A stretch of DNA of 64,000 bases, taken from NCBI GenBank assembly GCA_020633465.1, contig JACKDN010000019.1:1-64000 (forward strand), given 5' to 3'. Origin of the DNA: Myxococcales bacterium (lineage in GTDB: Bacteria > Myxococcota_A > Bradymonadia > UBA7976 > UBA1532). The position numbers and the translations under genes are program-made. Shown piece after piece: positions 45,835 to 53,126 of this stretch (position 1 is its first letter; each line of letters opens with the position of its first letter). A model generated the notes under the pieces. It was not told where the DNA came from. It was given only the letters and a program-made list of their open reading frames with translations, and did not search any database.

Positions 45835-48800
45835 ATGAACTCAACCGCCGAGAACGTCAGGCGATCCCGCCCTCCTCGACCGCGCGAGCCCGACGACGGG
45901 GGGCCGCGCCGCGGAGGCGGGCTGCTGCGCCTGCTGACCGTCGCGCTCGTGGGCGCGGCGCTGGCCGTGACGGGCTGCGACGACAGCGGGGGTGACGATC
46001 CCGGCAGCTCCGACATGATGACCGGCATCCCGCGCGACGCGGCGCTGCTGCCCGACTTCGGGCGACGCGACGCGGCGCCGAGGCCGGACGTCGGGCGGCG
46101 CGACGCCGCGCCGCCGGTGGACAGCGGGCCCCCCGAGGACGCCGCGCCGGGCGACATGACGGTGCCCGACGACATGGCGGTGCCCGCCGACATGGGCGCC
46201 CCGCAGGACATGGCGGTGCCGGCCGACATGGCGGTGCCCGTCGACATGGCGGTGCCGGACGACATGGGCGCGCCGGACGACATGGGCGCGCCGGACGACA
46301 TGGGCGCGCCGGACGACATGGGCGCGCCGGACGACATGGGCGCGCCGGACGACATGGGCGCGCCGGACGACATGGGCGCGCCGGACGACATGGGCGCGCC
46401 GGACGACATGGGCGCCGCGGACGACATGGGCGCCGCCGACGACATGGGCGCGCCGGCCGACATGGGCGCGGCGGACGACATGGGCGCGGTGGCCGACATG
46501 GGCCGCCCCGACGACATGGGCGCCGCCGACGACATGGGCGCCGCCGACGACATGGGCGCCGCCGACATGGGCGCCGACGGCGGCATGCCCGCCGCGCCGA
46601 GCGTGACGCCCGCCGACGCGCAGCAGATCGGCATCGGCGAGACGATCACCTACACCATCGACGGCCTCGACGACGCGCAGGCCTACCGCATCACGCTGGT
46701 GGTCGACGCCAACGTCGTCGTCGCCGGTGACGGCAGCGCCACCTTCGTCGACGGCGACGCCAACGGCGCGGCCGACGCGGGCCCCTCCGAGGCCGTCGCC
46801 CTGATCACCACGGTCAACGGCGAGGATCTCATCGGCGCCAAGACGGTGCCCGGCGGCGACGACGATCCCGCCGCCCCGTCGGGCGTCTTCCCGACCGACG
46901 GCGCGATCACCGTGACGATCACCGGCGTCGGCGTCGGCACCGTCGTGCCGGTGGCCTACGTCAACGGCGGCGACAGCACGTTCCTCGAGATCGACGGCGA
47001 CGGCGCGCCCATCGAGACCTACGGCGTGGGCGGCGCGCTGACCGTCGAGCCCATCCTCGGGCCGCCCGTGGCCGAGCCCCTGCAGCCGCAGAGCGCCGAC
47101 GTCGGCGAGTCGGTCGAGTACCGCTTCAGCGGCCTCGACCCGGCCCAGGCCTACCGCGTCACGCTGGTGGTCGACGCCAACCTGGTGCCCGGCGACGACA
47201 ACACCGGCACCTTCGTCGACGCCGACGACAACGGCGCGGCCGACGCGGGCGCGTCCGAGCTGGTCGCCCTGATCACCGCGGTCAACGGCGTCGACATGAT
47301 GGGCGCCAAGACGGTGCCCGGCGCCGGCGACGATCCGGCCGCGCCCACCGGCGTCTTCCCCGAGGACGGCGCCATCACGGTGCGCGTCACTGGCGTCGGC
47401 CGCGGCACCGTCTTCCCGGTGCTGTACCGCAACGGCGGCGACTCCACCTTCCTCGAGATCGACGACGCGGGCGTGCCCGTCGAGCTCTACAGCGTCGGCG
47501 CGCCCTTCGGCGTCTTCCAGCCCGACACCCAGCCGCGCGCCCCGCGCGTCGTGCCGGTGGACGGCACCGCCACCTACGTCGTCGAGGGCCTCGACGATCA
47601 GCAGGCCTACCGCGTGACCCTCGTGGTCGCCGACAACGTGGTGGCGCCCGGCGACGGCTCGGGTGTGTTCGTCGACGGCGACGCCAACGGCGCGGCCGAC
47701 GCGGGCGCGTCCGAGAACATCGCCCTCATCACCGAGGTCAACGGCGTCGCCATCGCGGGGGCCAAGACCGTGCCCGACGGCGCGGACGACCCGGCCGATC
47801 CGACCGGCGTGTTCCCGGTGGATGGCCGCATCGTCGTCGTGGTGACCGGCGTCGCGGCCGGCACCGTCTACCCGGTCGCCTACACGAACCGGGGCGACAG
47901 CACGTTCCTCGAGATCGACGGCGACGGCGTGCCGACCGAGCCCTACAGCGTCGGCGGCGCCGTGTCGGTGTCCGCCGGCCCGGTGGTGCGCCCCGAGGAC
48001 ACGCAGACCATCGCCGTCAGCGAGACGGTCGACTACACCATCACCGGCCTCGACGACGCGCAGGCCTACCGCGTGACGCTGGTGATCGACACGAACGTGC
48101 AGCGCGCCCCCGACGGCAGCGGCGTCTTCGAGGATCGCGACGGCAACGGCGCCGCCGACTCCGGGCCCTCGGATCGCGTGGCCTGGATCACCATGCTGAA
48201 CGACGCGCCGGTGGCCGCCGGCACCCGCACCGTGCCCGCGGGCAACGACGATCCGGCCAACCCGACCGGCGTGTTCCCGGTCGACGGCGCCATCCGCATC
48301 ACGCTCACCGGCGTCGGCGCGGGCACCGTCTACCCGGTGGCCTACGTCAACGCGGGCGCCTCGACCTTCCTCGAGCTGGACTTCGACGGCGTGCCCACCG
48401 AGGCCCACGGCGTGGGCGGCGCCATCGACGTCCGCGGCCCCGACGTGCAGCCGACCGGCGGCCGCATCATCGGCGTCGACGCCTCGGCGGACTACACGAT
48501 CGACGGTCTCGACGATGACACCGCGTACCGCGTGACGCTCGTGGTCAGCGCGAACGTGGCGGTCAACGCCGACCGCAGCGCCACGTTCGTCGACGGTGAC
48601 GGCAACGGCGCCGCCGACGCGGGCCCGAGCGAGAACATCGGCCTCATCACGCGGGTCAACGGCCTCGCGATCGACCCGGGCGCGAAGACGGTGCCCGGCG
48701 GTGACGACGATCCCGCCGCCCCCACGGGCATCTTCCCGGTCGACGGCCGCATCACCGTGCGCATCACCGGCACCGGCGCGGGCACGCTGCGCCCGGTGGC

Positions 48801-49677
48801 CTACGCCAACGGCGGCGCCTCGACCTTCCTCGAGATCGACGGCGACGGTGTGCCCGTCGAGCGCTACGGCGTCGGCGGCACGCTGCGCGTGGTCGACGCG
48901 CCGCTGGTCGAGCCGGCGGCCGACCGCATGGTCGGGGTGGCGGCCACGACCAACGTGCGTGTGCGCGGCCTGGTCGACACGCGGGCCTACCGCATCACGC
49001 TGGTGGTGGCCGACAACATCACGCCGGCGGGTGACGGCACCGCCACCTTCGTCGACGGCGACGCGAACGGCGCGGCCGACGCCGGCCCGAGCGAGAACGT
49101 CGCGCTGATCACGATGATCAACGGCCTGCTGGTCGATCCGGGCGCCAAGACCGTGCCCGACGGCGGCGACGATCCCGCCGATCCCTCCGGCATCTTCCCG
49201 GTGGGCGGTGAGATCACGCTGCAGATCACCGGCGTCGGCGCCGGCGCGGTGTACCCGGTGGTCTACAGCAACGGGGGAGCGTCGACCTTCCTCGAGATCG
49301 ACGCCGGCGTGCCCACCGAGCTGTACGGGGTGGGCGGCGCGATCATCGTGCCCGCGCCCTCCCGCCCCCCGACCGACCCATCCTCTGAGCCCACCCTCTC
49401 GCTCGACGGCGTCGTGCGCGTCGGCGACGACCGCGTCGCGGCCGACGTGCGTTTGCGGCCGCAGCGATCGCCGTGCGTTCATCGAGGACGCGTCAGGAGA
49501 AACCGTTCGCTTCGAGCGTTCACTCTCGCGCAGATTTCGTCACACCGGTTTCCGCGACGAGCGTTCGCTGGCCGGCGTCCTCTGGGTGTTCGAACGAGGG
49601 CCGAGGCCCACCGACGAAGCGACGGTGGGTCACCCGCAGCTCGTGCTCACCCAACGGATGGAGGTGCCCGACGATGA
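45835..49677 (+). CDS. Large lipoprotein with DDMGAP tract and six ~153-residue repeats
   Basis: Encodes 1280 residues as read. The signal region is unusually late: 27 charged residues precede LLTVALVGAALAVTGC. Residues about 50-255 are Asp/Met/Gly/Ala/Pro low complexity, including eight exact DDMGAP units. About 255-1175 are six repeats of ~153 residues (GLDDAQAYRVTLVV, VDGDANGAADAG, GAKTVP, DDPADPTGVFPVDG, NGGDSTFLEIDGDG, YGVGGA), beta-sandwiches with acidic loops likely to bind Ca. The last ~100 residues lose coding bias. An extra C in the C6 run at 49365-49370 would end the protein at TGA 49386. It is probably a surface adhesin. Confidence 0.82.
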   Translation: MNSTAENVRRSRPPRPREPDDGGPRRGGGLLRLLTVALVGAALAVTGCDDSGGDDPGSSDMMTGIPRDAALLPDFGRRDAAPRPDVGRRDAAPPVDSGPPEDAAPGDMTVPDDMAVPADMGAPQDMAVPADMAVPVDMAVPDDMGAPDDMGAPDDMGAPDDMGAPDDMGAPDDMGAPDDMGAPDDMGAPDDMGAADDMGAADDMGAPADMGAADDMGAVADMGRPDDMGAADDMGAADDMGAADMGADGGMPAAPSVTPADAQQIGIGETITYTIDGLDDAQAYRITLVVDANVVVAGDGSATFVDGDANGAADAGPSEAVALITTVNGEDLIGAKTVPGGDDDPAAPSGVFPTDGAITVTITGVGVGTVVPVAYVNGGDSTFLEIDGDGAPIETYGVGGALTVEPILGPPVAEPLQPQSADVGESVEYRFSGLDPAQAYRVTLVVDANLVPGDDNTGTFVDADDNGAADAGASELVALITAVNGVDMMGAKTVPGAGDDPAAPTGVFPEDGAITVRVTGVGRGTVFPVLYRNGGDSTFLEIDDAGVPVELYSVGAPFGVFQPDTQPRAPRVVPVDGTATYVVEGLDDQQAYRVTLVVADNVVAPGDGSGVFVDGDANGAADAGASENIALITEVNGVAIAGAKTVPDGADDPADPTGVFPVDGRIVVVVTGVAAGTVYPVAYTNRGDSTFLEIDGDGVPTEPYSVGGAVSVSAGPVVRPEDTQTIAVSETVDYTITGLDDAQAYRVTLVIDTNVQRAPDGSGVFEDRDGNGAADSGPSDRVAWITMLNDAPVAAGTRTVPAGNDDPANPTGVFPVDGAIRITLTGVGAGTVYPVAYVNAGASTFLELDFDGVPTEAHGVGGAIDVRGPDVQPTGGRIIGVDASADYTIDGLDDDTAYRVTLVVSANVAVNADRSATFVDGDGNGAADAGPSENIGLITRVNGLAIDPGAKTVPGGDDDPAAPTGIFPVDGRITVRITGTGAGTLRPVAYANGGASTFLEIDGDGVPVERYGVGGTLRVVDAPLVEPAADRMVGVAATTNVRVRGLVDTRAYRITLVVADNITPAGDGTATFVDGDANGAADAGPSENVALITMINGLLVDPGAKTVPDGGDDPADPSGIFPVGGEITLQITGVGAGAVYPVVYSNGGASTFLEIDAGVPTELYGVGGAIIVPAPSRPPTDPSSEPTLSLDGVVRVGDDRVAADVRLRPQRSPCVHRGRVRRNRSLRAFTLAQISSHRFPRRAFAGRRPLGVRTRAEAHRRSDGGSPAARAHPTDGGARR
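46258..46401 (+). repeat. Eight perfect 18-bp tandem repeats (coding)
   Basis: The unit GACGACATGGGCGCGCCG, encoding DDMGAP, is repeated eight times without change, then degrades into DDMGAA and ADMG variants up to about 46570. Identity of synonymous positions shows recent expansion. Copy number is a candidate for strain-to-strain length variation. Confidence 0.9.
46597..49359 (+). repeat. Six ~460-bp coding repeats
   Basis: Six consecutive copies of a ~153-residue module, starting near 46597 (SVTPADAQ) and ending near 49359. Copies share GLDDxxAYR, DGDANGAADAG, GAKTVP, GVFPVDG and STFLEIDGDG, and differ elsewhere, so the duplication is older than the 18-bp repeat upstream. Confidence 0.88.
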
Positions 49678-50393
49678 AGTCCTCTCTCGTTGCGCTGGTT
49701 CTCTTCGCGGCCGTCGCTCTGCTGGCGTCCGGCTGCGGTTCGAAGTCGATGAACGCGGTCGCGCCCACGCCGGTGCCCGCGCTCGACGCGCAGGCGCAGG
49801 CCGCGCTGACGCCCGACGCGGCGCTGCAGCGGCTGGTCGACGGCAACGCTCGCTTCGTCGCCGGCGAGACGCTGCGCCGCGACCTGAGTCTGCAGGTGCA
49901 GCAGACCGCCGCGGCCCAGCACCCGGCCGCCATCGTGCTCAGCTGCGTCGACTCGCGCATCCCGACCGAGCGCGTGTTCGATCAGGGCATCGGCGACATC
50001 TTCAACGCGCGCGTCGCGGGCAACTTCGTCAACGACGACATGCTCGGCTCGATGGAGTTCGCCACCAAGGTGGCCGGCGCGAAGCTGGTGGTGGTGATGG
50101 GTCACACGTCCTGCGGCGCGGTGAAGGGTGCCTGCGACGCGGTCGACCTGGGGCACGTCAACTCGCTGGTGAAGGCGATCCAGCCCTCGGTGCAGGCCGT
50201 CGCCGCCCAGGGGACGCCGTGCACGTCGAAGCAGCCGGCGTCCGTCGACCGGGTGGCGACGCACAACGTCGAACGGACGCTCGAAGACATCCGCCAACGC
50301 TCGCCCATCCTCGCCGACCTCGAGCGCAGCGGCGCCATCCGCATCGTCGGCGCCATGTACGACGTGGCGAGCGGCAAGGTCACCTTCATGTAG
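49674..50393 (+). CDS. Beta-class carbonic anhydrase, lipoprotein
   Basis: Encodes 239 residues from ATG 49674; in-frame sequence upstream back to 49473 lacks coding bias. Lipobox LLASGC places it in the periplasm or outer membrane. The zinc site is complete: Cys91 and Asp93 (LSCVDSR), His144 and Cys147 (GHTSCGA). The conserved SRIPTERVFDQGIGDIFNAR and AGNFV follow the family. It should interconvert CO2 and bicarbonate. Beta-class enzymes are usually cytoplasmic, so a lipid-anchored form is less usual. Its upstream region is AT-richer with a GAAACCG/CGGTTTC inverted pair (49499-49505, 49546-49552). Confidence 0.9.
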   Translation: MKSSLVALVLFAAVALLASGCGSKSMNAVAPTPVPALDAQAQAALTPDAALQRLVDGNARFVAGETLRRDLSLQVQQTAAAQHPAAIVLSCVDSRIPTERVFDQGIGDIFNARVAGNFVNDDMLGSMEFATKVAGAKLVVVMGHTSCGAVKGACDAVDLGHVNSLVKAIQPSVQAVAAQGTPCTSKQPASVDRVATHNVERTLEDIRQRSPILADLERSGAIRIVGAMYDVASGKVTFM

Positions 50394-50400
50394 CGAGCGA

Positions 50401-51468
50401 TCAGCGCGCGGGCTGGCAGTCGTACCGGTGGCCGCAGTACGCGAACGACTCGCAGGGGCGGTCGTCCACGCACCCCGGCACCACCTCCCAGCCCGCCTGC
50501 GGGCAGCTGATGGGACCATCCTCGGCGCAGTCGTCGCTGAGGCAGGCGATGATGGTGCCGCACGACGCCTCGTAGCGGCACTTGCCGTCGCCCTCCAGGC
50601 AACGCTCGACGGGCTCGAAGCCCGAGTCGCAGGTGGGCAGGCCGTCGCAGTCCACGTCCTGGATGCACGCGAGCGTCTCACCGCAGACGTCGCCCACCCA
50701 ACACTCGGCCTCCTGTTCGGAGCAGCGGGGCTCGGCGTGGAAGCCCACGGGGCAGGCGCACGCCATGCACTCGAGGGTGCCGCCGCAGACGGGCACCTCG
50801 ACGCAGGCGCGCCCGTCGTCGACGCAGCCGGGCACCGGATCGTACCCGTCCGGGCAGATGGCCGCCGCGTCGCAGAGGGGGTCGTCCTCCTGGCACAGGA
50901 TGCGCTGGCCGCAGGCGAACTCGGCGTTGCACGGGGCGCTGCCGTCGCGGCACGCATCGACCTCCGAGAAGCCGGGCGGACAGGCCGGCGTCTCGAGGCA
51001 CTCGCCGGTGTCGAGGCAGAAGATGGTGAAGCCGCAGGCGGTGCGGGCCTCGCAGCGCATGCCGTTGTCGGGGCAGCTCTCGACGCGCTCGAACCCCTCC
51101 TCGCAGGTGGGCACCGCCTCGCACACCGGCGGCTCGTAGAGGCAGATGGCGTCCTCGCACGCACCCTCGACGGTCAGGCAGTCACCGTCGGCCGGGCAGG
51201 CGTCGACGCGCACGCGGTCGGGCGGGCAGGCCGTGGCCACCTTGCAGGGATCGTCGGCGCACAGGACGCCCGCGCCGCCACAGGCGTCGTCGATGCGCTG
51301 GCAGGTGGCGCCCTCCGGGCAGGTGTCGACCGGCACGGTGCCTTCGGGGCAGGCGATCAGCGCGCATTGGGGCGGCCCGGCGTCGACGTCGGGATCGTCC
51401 TCGGCGGACGGATCGGCGATGCAGGCGGACAGCGACACGGCGAAGACGGACAGCAGCAAGGGACGCAT
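50401..51468 (-). CDS. Cys-rich repeat lipoprotein
   Basis: Encodes 355 residues from ATG 51468 (GGAGGATCCTC upstream). Lipobox VSLSAC. About 40 Cys occur in repeated units of ~42 residues with the order C-P-x-G-x-x-x-V-x-x-C, then C, then C-G-x-x-x-x-C (CEEGFERVESCPDNGMRCEA, CPPGFSEVDACRDGSAPCNA, CPDGYDPVPGCVDDGRACVE). Around eight units are seen. The fold is probably a disulfide-stabilised rod on the surface. No known enzyme motif. It is convergent with the carbonic anhydrase gene, 7 bp apart. Confidence 0.8.
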   Translation of the reverse strand: MRPLLLSVFAVSLSACIADPSAEDDPDVDAGPPQCALIACPEGTVPVDTCPEGATCQRIDDACGGAGVLCADDPCKVATACPPDRVRVDACPADGDCLTVEGACEDAICLYEPPVCEAVPTCEEGFERVESCPDNGMRCEARTACGFTIFCLDTGECLETPACPPGFSEVDACRDGSAPCNAEFACGQRILCQEDDPLCDAAAICPDGYDPVPGCVDDGRACVEVPVCGGTLECMACACPVGFHAEPRCSEQEAECWVGDVCGETLACIQDVDCDGLPTCDSGFEPVERCLEGDGKCRYEASCGTIIACLSDDCAEDGPISCPQAGWEVVPGCVDDRPCESFAYCGHRYDCQPAR

Positions 51469-51600
51469 GAGGATCCTCCGAGAGATGTCGCGGGACCCCG
51501 AAAGCACGGTACGTGCCGAGCGTGGTGGCCTGGCGGCGCGTGGTGCGGTCACGGAGATCCGCGGCCGAGGCCTCGGAGATCCGACGCGCCGGCGCCGCGA

Positions 51601-52398
51601 TCAGCCCGGGCGCCTCCAGAGGGTGAGCATGCGCCCGACGTCGCGAAAGCCCAGGGAGCGATAGAGTCCGACGGCGACGTCCTCGGCGTCGGCGCAGAGG
51701 CAGCACGGCACACCGCGTCCATCGACGGCCTCGCGCAGCGCCGCGCTGACCATGCCGCGCGCCAGGCCGCGGCGGCGGTGATCGCGATCGGTGACGACCT
51801 CCTGCAGGCGCGCGCGGCCGCCGTGGACGAACTGGCCGACCTTGGCCACCACGCGCTCGGCGCCCGCCGGCCGCGCGACCCACCACGTGATGTCGAGCGC
51901 AGCGGTGACGTGCCGGAAGCGGGCGGCGAGCATCTGGTCGGTCTTCGCCGGGTCGAACCAGGGCTCGTCGACGTGCTGCGCGTGGTCGAAGGCGTGCACC
52001 CGCGCCCAGTCGGCCTCGGTCGTCACCGGGGCGCGCTCGAAGCGCGGCGGCAGGGCGTGCGCGGCCTGCGTGGCGTCGTCCGCCTGCATCCACACCTCGC
52101 GCTCGACGGTGTAGCCCGCGTCGGCCGCCGCCGCGGCCAGCGACGCCGCGGCGGGCGTGTCGGCCACCACGAAGGCGCGGTGACGGTGGACGGCGGGGGG
52201 CAGGTGCCGCTCGAAGAGGGCCTCCCAGTCGGCCAAGGCACGGCCGGCGAGGTCGTCGATCCAGATCAGGTTGCCACCGAAGAAGGTGGGGAAGCGTTCG
52301 CTGCGCCACGCGGTGTAGCCGGGCCCCGCGGTCGGCGCACCGATGGCGGCGAGCAGCGCGCGCTCGGTGTCGAGGGCCCGTTCGAGTTCGCGGCTCAC
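51601..52398 (-). CDS. GNAT-family N-acetyltransferase
   Basis: Encodes 265 residues from GTG 52398, which overlaps the stop of the GIN-domain gene (GTGA). The C-terminal half carries the acetyl-CoA loop VVTDRDHRRRGLARGMVSAA (R/Q-x-x-G-x-G/A type) and the following VGLYRSLGFRDVGRM helix-strand, typical of GNAT folds. The N-terminal half (SERFPTFFGGNLIWIDDLAG...) looks like a second, degenerate GNAT domain. It is cytoplasmic; acceptor substrate unknown. Confidence 0.82.
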   Translation of the reverse strand: MSRELERALDTERALLAAIGAPTAGPGYTAWRSERFPTFFGGNLIWIDDLAGRALADWEALFERHLPPAVHRHRAFVVADTPAAASLAAAAADAGYTVEREVWMQADDATQAAHALPPRFERAPVTTEADWARVHAFDHAQHVDEPWFDPAKTDQMLAARFRHVTAALDITWWVARPAGAERVVAKVGQFVHGGRARLQEVVTDRDHRRRGLARGMVSAALREAVDGRGVPCCLCADAEDVAVGLYRSLGFRDVGRMLTLWRRPG

Positions 52399-53036
52399 AG
52401 CTTGTCGACGCTCCCCGCGCCGGAGATGGCTTTCGTGATGTTCGGGTCGCCGCGATAGCGCACCTTGCCCGCGCCGCTGACGCTCACGTCCAGCACGCGC
52501 TGGGCGTGTACCTGAGCGTCGCCCGCCCCGCTGATGCCCACGGTGACGCTGTCCGCGGCCAGATCGGCCGCGCGCACGGTGCCGGAGCCCGACACCTTCA
52601 GCGTCAGCGTCTTCGTCTGACCCGCCAGCGTCACCGCGCCCGAGCCGCTCATGCCCAGCGTGAACGCCTCGCCGGTGATGCCGCGCACGCTGCCCTCGAC
52701 CGAGCCGGACGCGCTCAGACCCGCGAGGGGCTGCGTGACCACCAGCCGCAGCGTCGGCCGCACCTTGGGCTTGATCGACTCCTTGGGCTCGACCGTCAGC
52801 GTCCCCCCGCTGACCTCGGTGCGCAGCAGCGGCAGGATGTTGTCGTCCGCGGTCAGCTCGACCTTCTGCTCGGCCCCGTGCGTCACCTCGAACTGGAAGT
52901 CGCCGCCGACGGCCAGCTTGGTGAACGGGGGCACGGTGCGCGCCTCGGTCTTCGAGACGCCGCTGCCCGCGACGCCACCGCACCCGAGCAGCAGCAGCGC
53001 GACGAGCAGGGGGAGGGGAAGGTGGCGGGGCGACAT
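52395..53036 (-). CDS. GIN-domain (DUF2807) lipoprotein
   Basis: Encodes 213 residues from ATG 53036 with GGAGG upstream. Lipobox LLLLGC. The body is a right-handed parallel beta-helix of the head-GIN type: FTKLAVGGDFQFEVTHGAEQ, ADDNILPLLRTEV, then repeated G-S/A-G turns (LSASGSVEGSV, GMSGSGAVTL, KVSGSGTVRA, GISGAGDAQV, SVSGAGKVRY, AISGAGSVDKL). These proteins are cell-surface or periplasmic and of unclear role. It is coupled to the acetyltransferase by a GTGA overlap. Confidence 0.88.
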   Translation of the reverse strand: MSPRHLPLPLLVALLLLGCGGVAGSGVSKTEARTVPPFTKLAVGGDFQFEVTHGAEQKVELTADDNILPLLRTEVSGGTLTVEPKESIKPKVRPTLRLVVTQPLAGLSASGSVEGSVRGITGEAFTLGMSGSGAVTLAGQTKTLTLKVSGSGTVRAADLAADSVTVGISGAGDAQVHAQRVLDVSVSGAGKVRYRGDPNITKAISGAGSVDKL

Positions 53037-53126
53037 GGCGGACCTCCTGAGCCGAAGGCCGCCAGTCGACCGCATGAGGGCGCGCGGCGCAAGCGCCGGC
53101 GAGGATCAGTTCGAAGCACGGGCGTC

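Noticed and set aside
46258..46401. Possible CRISPR array
   Set aside because: Units are 18 bp, contiguous without spacers and inside a reading frame (DDMGAP).
45841..49482. Minus-strand open frame of 1213 codons under the repeat lipoprotein
   Set aside because: Repeats merely mirror the plus-strand gene; no start context and His/Gly/Val-biased composition.
49473..49673. N-terminal extension of the carbonic anhydrase, or an independent small gene
   Set aside because: Codons have low third-position GC and the lipobox fits the ATG at 49674; likely promoter DNA.
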